A stretch of DNA of 21,432 nt. Origin: JAOUGY01 sp050329955. GTDB lineage: Bacteria > Actinomycetota > Acidimicrobiia > Spongiisociales > ZC4RG35. The position numbers were made by a program, and so were the translations under genes. A model generated the notes under the pieces. It was not told the DNA's origin and did no database searches. It was given only the letters and a program-made list of their open reading frames with translations. Within the stretch, counting starts at the first letter, position 1. The number at the start of each line of letters is the position of its first letter. Shown here one piece after another: positions 15,700 to 21,432 of this stretch. The stretch lies in contig JBHJOH010000200.1 of assembly GCA_050329955.1 (NCBI GenBank), forward strand, positions 1 to 21,432, given 5' to 3'.

Positions 15700-15705
15700 T
15701 ATATT
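15700..15705 (+). promoter_or_regulatory. Possible -10 box for the alpha-glucan phosphorylase gene
   Basis: TATATT is the best -10 match between the two divergent genes and would start transcription near 15712, about 10 nt before the operator palindrome at 15722-15737. No clear -35 hexamer lies 17 nt upstream. Confidence 0.45.
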
Positions 15706-15721
15706 CGCTGACGGCCGAGCT

Positions 15722-15737
15722 TTGTAAGCGCTTACAA
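15722..15737. promoter_or_regulatory. LacI-family operator palindrome
   Basis: TTGTAAGCGCTTACAA is a perfect 16-bp palindrome with the central CG step and the TGTAAGCG/CGCTTACA halves typical of LacI/GalR/CcpA-type operators for carbohydrate genes. It ends 9 nt before the chosen start of the glucan phosphorylase gene and abuts its AAGGG binding site, downstream of the likely promoter. A bound repressor would block transcription or translation start. The regulator gene is not in the window. Confidence 0.7.
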
Positions 15738-15746
15738 GGGATGACC

Positions 15747-17870
15747 ATGAACATTCAGATCCCGACTCTCCCCAACGCCGAGCTGGCGGTACCCCAGTCG
15801 TTGCACCGTCTCGTCGACCTGGCCCACAACCTGTGGTGGTCCTGGCACGCAGAAGGTCGCGACCTGTGGGTCCAGATCGACCCGGTGGGCTGGGAGCGGT
15901 ACCACAACCCCATCGACCTGCTCGCCTCCATCGACCGTCTGCAGTGGCGGGTGATCGAGCAGATCGAGGAGGTTCACGAGCGTTACCAGGCCGCCGTCCG
16001 CGAGTTCGACAAGTACATGCTCGAACGCGAGACCTGGTTCGACCGCCAGGAAGTGGACATGAAAGGCCCCATCGCCTATCTGTGCACCGAGTTCGGCATC
16101 CACGACTCGTTGCCGTTCTACTCGGGCGGTCTGGGAATCCTCGCCGGCGACCACACCAAGTCGGCCACCGATCTGGGCATCCCCCTGGTTGCGGTCGGGT
16201 TGCTCTACCGGCGCGGCTACTTCCGGCAGGAAGTCGGGATGGAAGGCCATCAGCAGCACATCTATCCCACGCTCGACCTGCGCAGCCTCCCGGTGCGCCC
16301 CGTCACCAACGGCAGCGGCCAGCTCAAGATCCCCATCGAGTTCCCCGGACGCGAGGTGTACGCAGCCGTGTGGAAACTCGACGTCGGCCGGGTGCCGTTG
16401 CTCCTGTTGGACACCGACATCGCCGAGAATGACCCCGCTGACCGGCCCATCACCCACCAGCTGTACGTGGCAGGTCGTGAAATGAGGTTCTGTCAGGAGC
16501 TGATCCTCGGCGTCGGAGCGATTCGGGCGCTGGAAGCACTGGGGATCACCCCGGGCGCCTGGCACGTCAACGAGGGCCACGCCGCCATGAGCCTCATCGA
16601 GCGGACCGCCAAACACGTGGAAGGTGGATCCTCCCTGGACCACGCCCGCCAGCAGATCCGCTCCTCCACGCTGTTCACGCTCCACACCCCGGTACCCGCC
16701 GGCAACGAGGTCTTCGACGCATCGGTGGCCCGGAAGTACATGGGGTCCTGGGCCGAACGGATCGGCACTGACCTGGACGGTCTCATGGCGCTGTCATCCG
16801 CCGACGGCCACGATCTGAACAGGTTCGACCTGGGTGCGCTGGCGATCCGCTTTTCATCGATCGTCAACGGCGTCTCCAAGCGGCACGGCGAGGTCGTGTC
16901 CGAGGACTGGCGCCAGTTGATCGGCCACGACGCCATCGCCGTGACCAACGGGGTCCACACCCCCACCTGGATCGGGCGGAGTGCCGCCTCGATTCTCGTG
17001 CGGAATCTGGGTCGGTCCTGGCCGACCAGGCTGCTCGAGACTCCGGATGTCCTCGAGCAGGCCCGCCAGATCCCCGCCGCCACCATCTGGCGGGCCCACG
17101 AGAGCCGCAAGGAGATCTTCGTCCGGTTCGCCCAGGGTCGGCTCCGTCGCCAGATGGCACGCCACGGCTCCTCGCCCGACGAGCTGCGCGCCGTCGAGAC
17201 GCTGCTGACCGCCGACCAGCTCACCCTCGGTTTCGCCCGCCGCTTCGCCACCTACAAGCGGGCCACGCTCATGTTCTCGGACTGGGACCGTCTCAAGGCC
17301 CTGCTCAAGGATGCCGAGAAGCCGATTCAGATCATCTTCGCCGGTAAAGCGCACCCGGCCGACCAGCACGGGCAGGCCTTCATCCGTCAGATCGTCGAGC
17401 TGTCGCGTTCGGAGGAGTTCAAGGGCCACGTCCATTTCCTCGAGGACTACGACGCCCGCATCGCCAAGTTCATGGTCCAGGGGGTGGACGTGTGGGTCAA
17501 CAACCCGCGCCCCCCAATGGAGGCCTCCGGCACCTCGGGAATGAAGGCCGCCATCAACGGATCCCTCAACCTGTCGGTCCTGGACGGGTGGTGGATGGAG
17601 GGGTACAACGGAAAGAACGGCTGGGCCTTCGGCTCCCCCGATGCCAATGGCGACTGGGGTGCCGCCGACCACCACGACGCCAATTCCTTCTACGAAATCC
17701 TCGGCGACGAGGTGGCGCCGTTGTTCTACGACCGCAACGCCGACGGCATCCCGGAGGGGTGGGTGGAACGGATGCGGGAGTCGATCACCTCGACACTGCT
17801 CGAGTTCTCGACCCATCGGATGGTCGCCGACTACTGCCGCCAGGCCTATTTCCCGCTCGGCCGCCACTGA
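15747..17870 (+). CDS. glgP: Alpha-glucan phosphorylase
   Basis: This PLP-dependent phosphorylase of the GT35 family releases glucose 1-phosphate from glycogen or maltodextrin with phosphate. The N-terminal DUF3417 domain (about 10-110; AHNLWWSWH, GWERYHNPI) marks the actinobacterial short type. Catalytic landmarks are AYLCTEFGIHDSLPFYSGGLG, shown in part as FYSGGLGILAGDH, then HVNEGHAAM, FARRFATYKRA, IFAGKAHPAD and EASGTSGMKAAING with the PLP Lys600, and GWW. At 707 residues it is normal for this subgroup. ATG 15747 has AAGGG 6 nt upstream; ATG 15741 is too close to it. A perfect LacI-type operator precedes the gene, so sugar-dependent repression is likely. The product probably feeds central metabolism through phosphoglucomutase. 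Confidence 0.95.
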   Translation: MNIQIPTLPNAELAVPQSLHRLVDLAHNLWWSWHAEGRDLWVQIDPVGWERYHNPIDLLASIDRLQWRVIEQIEEVHERYQAAVREFDKYMLERETWFDRQEVDMKGPIAYLCTEFGIHDSLPFYSGGLGILAGDHTKSATDLGIPLVAVGLLYRRGYFRQEVGMEGHQQHIYPTLDLRSLPVRPVTNGSGQLKIPIEFPGREVYAAVWKLDVGRVPLLLLDTDIAENDPADRPITHQLYVAGREMRFCQELILGVGAIRALEALGITPGAWHVNEGHAAMSLIERTAKHVEGGSSLDHARQQIRSSTLFTLHTPVPAGNEVFDASVARKYMGSWAERIGTDLDGLMALSSADGHDLNRFDLGALAIRFSSIVNGVSKRHGEVVSEDWRQLIGHDAIAVTNGVHTPTWIGRSAASILVRNLGRSWPTRLLETPDVLEQARQIPAATIWRAHESRKEIFVRFAQGRLRRQMARHGSSPDELRAVETLLTADQLTLGFARRFATYKRATLMFSDWDRLKALLKDAEKPIQIIFAGKAHPADQHGQAFIRQIVELSRSEEFKGHVHFLEDYDARIAKFMVQGVDVWVNNPRPPMEASGTSGMKAAINGSLNLSVLDGWWMEGYNGKNGWAFGSPDANGDWGAADHHDANSFYEILGDEVAPLFYDRNADGIPEGWVERMRESITSTLLEFSTHRMVADYCRQAYFPLGRH

Positions 17871-17878
17871 CGGGGGCG

Positions 17879-17884
17879 TAGGGT
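17879..17884 (+). promoter_or_regulatory. -10 box of a probable leaderless promoter for the acetyltransferase gene
   Basis: TAGGGT is followed by 6 nt (CGATCC) and the ATG at 17891. It begins 8 nt after the glucan phosphorylase stop, so the gene may have its own start rather than depend on read-through from the upstream gene. Confidence 0.35.
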
Positions 17885-17890
17885 CGATCC

Positions 17891-18301
17891 ATGCGGATCG
17901 AACTGTCGGCGATGTCCTCCGGGGAGTATCCGGACGACGTCGCCGACCTGCGCCGCCGCTGTTTCCCGCACTGGTATCTCGAGGGAACCCATCAGGGAAC
18001 CCTGCTCTACCGGGCGTGCGACGATCACCTGGCGGGATACCTGATCATCCAGGAAGCCGAGACGGTTGCCTACGTCTAGGAGCTGGCGGTCGACCCTGCC
18101 TCCAGAGGGGCCGGCATTGCCCGGGCACTCGTGGCCCGGGCCGCCCACGACCTGGTCGGACGGGTGGAGCTGATCACCGTCTTCCTTCTGAGCGGTTCCA
18201 CCTCGGAATCCCGCCGGGCGGTGTTCCTCGCCCTGGGCTTCCGTCCGCATCCCGAGCACATCAACCTGCTCTCCGCCTCGCCCACCGCGCTGGGCAGGTG
18301 A
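17891..18301 (+). pseudogene. GNAT-family acetyltransferase with in-frame TAG at codon 63
   Basis: Read through one TAG (18077-18079) the frame gives a 136-position GNAT N-acetyltransferase. The N-terminal part has LRRRCFPHWYLEG and LAGYLIIQEAETVAYV; after the stop, ELAVDPASRGAGIARALVARAAHD supplies the acetyl-CoA motif (R/Q-x-x-G-x-G/A, with SRGAGIA) and RRAVFLALGFRP is the usual late helix. In relatives the residue before ELAV is often Gln, Asp or Lys, and CAG or AAG to TAG is one base change. The truncated product (62 residues) lacks the coenzyme A site. It may be a pseudogene, a sequence error or a read-through gene, as in the fabF case. It lies 20 nt after the glucan phosphorylase stop. 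Substrate unknown. Confidence 0.65.
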
Positions 18302-18409
18302 CCCGGTCAGGGCGCCCGACGTCCGATTCGAGGCCACCGACCCCTGGCTCCACCTGGAGCACTCACCGGAGGCCACAGCCCGCCTGGCGGCGACCATTCT
18401 CCGCCGAGT

Positions 18410-19432
18410 TCAGGTCCCGCCCATCCGGTCCAACGCCCACCGTGCGTGTTCGGCCAGCACCGGGTCGTCGCTCGACAGGTAGGCCCCGACCGCGCCGGCG
18501 AGGCCGGGTAGCCCGGAGTTGCCGGCCGCCACCAGGGCGTTGCGACGCAGCACCGTCGGCTTGCGACGAGGCAGGTAGAAACGGGAGAACTCCGCCAGCA
18601 CCTCGTCGTCGGAGGCTTCCAGCAGCCACCGCAGGTCGACCCTCCCCCGGGGCGAGACCGCAGCGTCGGCCAGCCGAACTCCGGGCGGGCAGGCATCCAG
18701 GCAGTCGTCGCAGCCGTAGATCCGATCCCCCATGGGCTCCCGCAGCTCCTCGGGAATCGAGCCCGGTAGCTGGGCGATGGCAGCCAGGCACCGCCGGGCG
18801 TCCAGCACCCCGGGAGCGATCAACGCCCCGGTCGGGCAGGCGGGCAGACACGCCGAGCAGGTCCCGCAGTCGCGCTGCATCGGAGGAGTCGGGGACACAT
18901 CGGCGTCGGTGGCGATGGAGCCGAGCAGCATCCACGGCCCCTGCCCCGGTGCCAGCACCATCGTGTTCTTTCCCCACCAGCCCACACCCGCCCGTACCGC
19001 GGCGGCCCGGTCGACCAGCCGGTTGTCGTCGATCAGGAGTTCGGCCCGAAACCCGGCATCGCTCAGATGACCGGCCACCACCTCGAGGCCGGCACGCAGC
19101 GGAGCGTACGAGTCCTCCACCGAGAACCGGGCGATCCGGCCGGTACCCGGCACCGACTCCGACGAGGTGCCCGCCTCGGGGAGATAGGCCCGCCCCGCCA
19201 CCACCAGCCGTTGAGCCCATGGCAGCGACGCCCTGACATCGGTGGAACGCTCGGGCTGGTTGTAGGTGAAGGTGAGGCCACCGTGAAGGCCCTCCGCCTT
19301 GCGCTCCTCGATGTCGGCCCGCACCGCCTCGAACGGTTCGACGGTGGCGACTCCGAGCCGGTCCAGGCCCACCCCGGACGCGATCGACTGGAGAAACTCG
19401 AGACGCCCACCGGGGTCTTCAGGAAATTGCAC
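18410..19432 (-). CDS. queG: Epoxyqueuosine reductase
   Basis: QueG reduces epoxyqueuosine to queuosine in tRNA, the last step of queuosine synthesis, using cobalamin and two [4Fe-4S] clusters. The 340-residue protein has the cobalamin/substrate region with DNRLVDRAAAVRAGVGWWGKN, here given as LVDRAAAVRAG (catalytic Asp141) and GWWGKN, the ferredoxin-like CGTCSACLPACPTGA (Cys189, 192, 195, 199), a second set CDDCLDACP (Cys241, 244, 248) and a C-terminal HEAT-like tail (RRNALVAAGN, ARWALDRM). GTG 19432 is used; TACCCT lies 6 nt upstream, with GGGAAG in between. It follows the small cysteine protein by 29 nt. No queuosine synthesis genes (queC, queD, queE) are in the window. Confidence 0.93.
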   Translation of the reverse strand: MQFPEDPGGRLEFLQSIASGVGLDRLGVATVEPFEAVRADIEERKAEGLHGGLTFTYNQPERSTDVRASLPWAQRLVVAGRAYLPEAGTSSESVPGTGRIARFSVEDSYAPLRAGLEVVAGHLSDAGFRAELLIDDNRLVDRAAAVRAGVGWWGKNTMVLAPGQGPWMLLGSIATDADVSPTPPMQRDCGTCSACLPACPTGALIAPGVLDARRCLAAIAQLPGSIPEELREPMGDRIYGCDDCLDACPPGVRLADAAVSPRGRVDLRWLLEASDDEVLAEFSRFYLPRRKPTVLRRNALVAAGNSGLPGLAGAVGAYLSSDDPVLAEHARWALDRMGGT

Positions 19433-19438
19433 CTTCCC

Positions 19439-19444
19439 AGGGTA
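19439..19444 (-). promoter_or_regulatory. -10 box of a probable leaderless promoter for queG
   Basis: TACCCT is followed by the 6 nt GGGAAG and the queG GTG. GGGA could also act as a weak binding site for a message coming from the small gene upstream, so both modes are possible. Confidence 0.35.
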
Positions 19445-19461
19445 TGTCAGAGCCGCCGATG

Positions 19462-19686
19462 TCAGCCAACCGCACGGGAGGGTGGGTCGCCCCGCCCCGG
19501 AAGCAGTCGGAGGTGCGGCACCAGCCCCGCCTCGGCCAAGGCCTCGATGGCGGCCCGTTCGTCGCTGTCCACCTCGATCGGGCCACGACGTTCCGTGGCG
19601 AGGTCGAGCGCCACGAATGCCGACACCACACAGTCGGCGCAGGCCGACGTGTTCTTCATGACGCAGCAGTCACAGTCGATCAGCAT
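19462..19686 (-). CDS. Small cysteine-rich protein, probably metal-binding
   Basis: The 74-residue product starts with MLIDCDCCVMKNTSACADC, which holds five cysteines (5, 7, 8, 16, 19) in an arrangement that could bind zinc or an iron-sulfur cluster, followed by VVSAFVALDLA, and a second half with DSDERAAIEALAEAGLVPHLRLLPG. Short actinobacterial proteins of unknown function with this form (a CDxC...CxDC head and an ERxAxxxLAxAGLVPxLRL tail) are common, so it is judged a real conserved gene. It precedes queG, itself an iron-sulfur enzyme, by 29 nt. ATG 19686 is the third of three staggered starts in a 22-bp repeat; GAAGG lies upstream. Its function is unknown. Confidence 0.75.
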   Translation of the reverse strand: MLIDCDCCVMKNTSACADCVVSAFVALDLATERRGPIEVDSDERAAIEALAEAGLVPHLRLLPGRGDPPSRAVG

Positions 19687-19730
19687 GAGAGCAACCTTCG
19701 GTCAACATGAGAGTCACCTTCGATGGGCAT
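19680..19730 (-). CDS. Possible leader peptide overlapping the cysteine-rich gene
   Basis: A 16-residue frame, MPIEGDSHVDRRLLSC, starts at ATG 19730, 6 nt after a TACGTT box, and ends with TGA at 19680-19682, overlapping the start of the cysteine-rich gene by 7 nt. The arrangement (leaderless start, last codon before the stop a Cys codon, stop over the next start) resembles actinobacterial upstream frames that couple to or attenuate the next gene. A second short frame from ATG 19708 (12 residues) runs in another frame. Translation is not shown; it is only suggested by the position of the box. Confidence 0.35.
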   Translation of the reverse strand: MPIEGDSHVDRRLLSC

Positions 19731-19749
19731 GGGAGCAACGTATCGGCTG
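19684..19749 (-). repeat. Threefold degenerate 22-bp tandem repeat spanning start codons
   Basis: On the plus strand, three units of 22 bases begin at CAT 19684, 19706 and 19728. The first two share CATGAGAG and ACCTTCG; the third matches over CATGGGAGCAACG. On the minus strand the units place an ATG every 22 nt, the last two each preceded by GAAGG. Because 22 is not a multiple of three, the three ATGs open different frames. Internal duplication of a start region is the simplest origin. Confidence 0.6.
19737..19742 (-). promoter_or_regulatory. Possible -10 box for the leader peptide and cysteine-rich gene
   Basis: TACGTT ends 6 nt before the ATG at 19730, the first of the three staggered starts. 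This matches the spacing seen at other genes here and would make the message begin at the leader peptide rather than at the cysteine-rich gene. Confidence 0.35.
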
Positions 19750-19824
19750 GGTGTGACAGATTCGGGTGCAACCCACCGCTTGATCTTCCAGACATTCCCA
19801 CTCTTCCCAGGACGACCCTTTGTG

Positions 19825-19835
19825 GGACAGTGTCC
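19825..19835. promoter_or_regulatory. Short inverted repeat in the region before cas7
   Basis: GGACA-G-TGTCC is an exact 5-1-5 inverted repeat about 100 nt before the cas7 start, in the 248-nt divergent gap. It is short enough to be chance. It is noted as the only symmetrical element found in the presumed cas promoter region, where no convincing -35/-10 pair was seen. Confidence 0.2.
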
Positions 19836-19934
19836 GGCAGACAACGGGGCACTGCGTCGTCGGGCACCCGTCCGGTGGCGGCGTTGGCTCCGCAACGAGG
19901 TGGCCCGGTCGGTCGCCTCACAAGGGGAGGCACC

Positions 19935-21128
19935 ATGGCGAACACTCTGACGTGCGATCTCTTGATCGATGCCTGCAGAGACGAGTCATTCGAGTCCGGG
20001 ATGCGGTACCAGGTCCGACTGGAGCCGCTTGCCGGGGTTCTGACACCCGTGAAGCCGGCGATCTACGAGGGCGGGAAGTACCAACAAGATCGGCGGTGGG
20101 AGGACTCCAAGGACGGCCCCGTCCGGGTCGAGGCCGTTGTTGTCGACAACGTGCCGAGTCAGGCCAATCGCTTGGAGGCGGCCCTGGAGCGGATCGCTCA
20201 GCGAGTCGGGCTCCCGCAGCTGATACTCGACTTCGGCGACTTCGTACTCCCACCCCACCTGCCAACGACGATCAGCTGCTTCCGGTTCCCCCACCGAAAC
20301 GCCGATGCTTACCTGAGAGACTCGATGCTCGATGGCATCAACCTCGTGAAGCACGCGGTCGGAAAAGACCTGTTCACGGCAACCCCTGCCTCCCCGGCGG
20401 CGCTCTATCGCTGGATGCCACAAGCGCTGCTCTTCGGGTTCTGGCAGAGCCACCTCGGCAAGAAGGGCCCACAAACAAAGGTCGCCCGGTCCTGGGTCTC
20501 CGAGATTGTCGGTCTCGACCCCGCAGGAATCGACGCACGGCAGCTCGGACTCAAAGGTGATCCCTTCAACCTCTCCATCGATTCAGCCCTTGAGATCGAC
20601 AACGAGGGCTTGCTCAAGTGGGAGGTGTCGGATGAGAAACGATCGGGAAAGTCGAAGAACAAAGAGTCGCTGAGCGAGATCGGTCACGGGCAGGTCCCAA
20701 TCGGAGGTGATGGCCCCATGGCGATCGCCTTCCGGGTGATCGAGCAACGCGCAACAGTGTCATTCGCTTCGCTGCGTCGGATCGGCGGCGACACGCCGGA
20801 ACAGGCAGCGAGCGGAAGGGCCGTCTTGGTGGCACTCGGGCTCCTGGCACACGCCAACGCTTTCGGGTCTTCATTTCATCTCCGTTCGGGCACCGACCTT
20901 CGGGCCGTGGAGGGCGGGTGGACCTGGCTCGGCTCCGAAGAGGACCGGTACCTCGGTTCCATAACGGCGGCAATGGCCGAGGCCCTGTTCACAGAGTGCG
21001 TCGAGCGCGCTGCCGCGGCCGGCCTACCGGTCGGCTCGGTGTGGGAGACGCGTATGCTCAAGCCATCGGATCAGCTAGCAAAGGTCGTCACGGCTTCCTA
21101 CCCGGCCCTCGACTGGGATCAGGCTTGA
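19935..21128 (+). CDS. cas7: Type I-G (I-U) CRISPR-associated Cas7 protein (Csb1/GSU0053 family)
   Basis: Cas7 forms the backbone of the crRNA-binding effector complex. The 397-residue protein matches the GSU0053/Csb1 family by its early YEGGKYQ, the hallmark SQANRLE (75-81), the segment RSWVSEIVG, and late RRIGGD, GRAVLVALGLLAHAN and LRSGTDL (316-322). ATG 19935 has GGGGAGG with 6-nt spacing; an earlier in-frame ATG (19707) adds 76 unfamiliar residues. Its TGA overlaps the ATG of csb2 by one base. It appears to be the first gene of the cas operon, since the upstream neighbour is divergent. Codon use is less G/C-biased in third positions than in the housekeeping genes, which is consistent with transfer, as is common for cas loci. 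Confidence 0.9.
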   Translation: MANTLTCDLLIDACRDESFESGMRYQVRLEPLAGVLTPVKPAIYEGGKYQQDRRWEDSKDGPVRVEAVVVDNVPSQANRLEAALERIAQRVGLPQLILDFGDFVLPPHLPTTISCFRFPHRNADAYLRDSMLDGINLVKHAVGKDLFTATPASPAALYRWMPQALLFGFWQSHLGKKGPQTKVARSWVSEIVGLDPAGIDARQLGLKGDPFNLSIDSALEIDNEGLLKWEVSDEKRSGKSKNKESLSEIGHGQVPIGGDGPMAIAFRVIEQRATVSFASLRRIGGDTPEQAASGRAVLVALGLLAHANAFGSSFHLRSGTDLRAVEGGWTWLGSEEDRYLGSITAAMAEALFTECVERAAAAGLPVGSVWETRMLKPSDQLAKVVTASYPALDWDQA

Positions 21129-21432
21129 TGCTCCGATTCGATGTCGAGCTCTTGCTCGGCACCTTTCGGGGGGCCCCGGCCGATGACCTCGCCCTCACGG
21201 GACGGGCAGTCCTGGCTGAGTGGCCACCCAGCCCCGCTCGCCTGTTTTCGGCCTTGGTGGCAGCCGGTGGCGACGAAAGGGTGGCGCACGCCGGAGCCCT
21301 TGACCTGTTGGAGCAGGCTCCGGCACCGTCGATCGATGCTACGACCATGGTGGAGCACACTCCCCTTCATGGCCGGTATGTGGTTGAGGATCGGCGCGCC
21401 GAGGGCAGCGTGCAGGAGTATCCCCTCCGTAG
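21128..21432 (+). CDS. csb2: Type I-G CRISPR-associated Csb2 (Cas5-Cas6 fusion), N-terminal part
   Basis: The first 101 residues are visible and the gene runs off the right edge. The start LRFDVELLLGTFRG and the strong family motif WPPSPARLFSALVAA (32-46) identify the Csb2/GSU0054 family, in which a Cas5-like domain caps the crRNA 5' handle and a Cas6-like domain cuts the precursor crRNA. ATG 21128 overlaps the cas7 stop by one base (TGATG), showing coupled translation and a 1:1 operon order typical of type I-G. The processing residues of the Cas6 part lie beyond the window. Genes for the large subunit (Csx17/Cas8), Cas3, Cas4-Cas1 and Cas2 and the repeat array are expected to the right. Confidence 0.88.
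   Translation, partial: MLRFDVELLLGTFRGAPADDLALTGRAVLAEWPPSPARLFSALVAAGGDERVAHAGALDLLEQAPAPSIDATTMVEHTPLHGRYVVEDRRAEGSVQEYPLR

Noticed and set aside
15222..17870. An 882-residue version of the alpha-glucan phosphorylase
   Set aside because: The extra N-terminal part is antisense to ilvD and crosses the promoter and operator; the family begins at the ATG at 15747.
18346..18361. Hairpin GCTCCA-CC-TGGAGC as a terminator between the convergent acetyltransferase and queG genes
   Set aside because: The loop is only two bases, the stem six, and no T-run follows on either strand.
19707..19934. A 76-residue N-terminal extension of Cas7 from ATG 19707
   Set aside because: It overlaps the 22-bp repeats on the other strand, has no binding site, and the family N-terminus begins at ATG 19935, which has GGGGAGG.
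19687..19934. CRISPR array or leader before cas7
   Set aside because: The only repeats are three degenerate 22-bp units without spacers, tied to the start codons of the opposite gene.

Overview
The window reads as chromosomal DNA of a high-GC actinobacterium, possibly of the Acidimicrobiia type. The grounds are strong G/C in third codon positions, frequent GTG starts, 4-nt ATGA/GTGA gene overlaps, an F420-type LLM oxidoreductase, an ArsA ATPase with an HSP20-like tail, a DUF3417-type alpha-glucan phosphorylase, and a recurring TANNNT box 6-7 nt before start codons as in actinobacterial leaderless transcripts. The lineage is an inference; no rRNA or other marker is present.

Left part (1-1956): the 3' end of a histidine phosphatase gene, a zinc-ribbon Nudix hydrolase on the minus strand, and a divergent pair of membrane-protein genes that overlap by 8 nt.

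Fatty acid synthesis (1981-6364, minus strand): a complete type II elongation set in the order fabD-fabH-fabG-acpP-fabF. FabD loads malonyl onto ACP, FabH primes, FabF elongates and FabG reduces. The fabF frame is interrupted by an in-frame TAG at codon 54, although the protein matches the family on both sides of it.

Metabolic genes (6547-15634, minus strand): a threonine aldolase, an AlaC-like aminotransferase, and a long string of closely spaced genes. In transcription order these are ilvD, a small membrane protein, a metallophosphoesterase, an SRPBCC protein, an ArsA/GET3-like ATPase, a small helical protein, a ROK glucokinase, a DUF1232 protein and an LLM oxidoreductase. Several of them overlap by 1-4 nt.

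Plus-strand block (15747-18301): alpha-glucan phosphorylase, preceded by a perfect 16-bp LacI-type operator palindrome, then a GNAT acetyltransferase that also carries an in-frame TAG.

Right end: queG and a small cysteine-rich protein on the minus strand. The small gene is preceded by a threefold 22-bp repeat carrying staggered start codons and a possible leader peptide. Divergent from it is the start of a type I-G (formerly I-U) CRISPR-Cas effector operon, cas7 (csb1) then the csb2 (cas5-cas6 fusion) gene, cut off by the window edge. No CRISPR array, tRNA, rRNA or insertion sequence was seen. There is no gene-free stretch longer than 300 bases.
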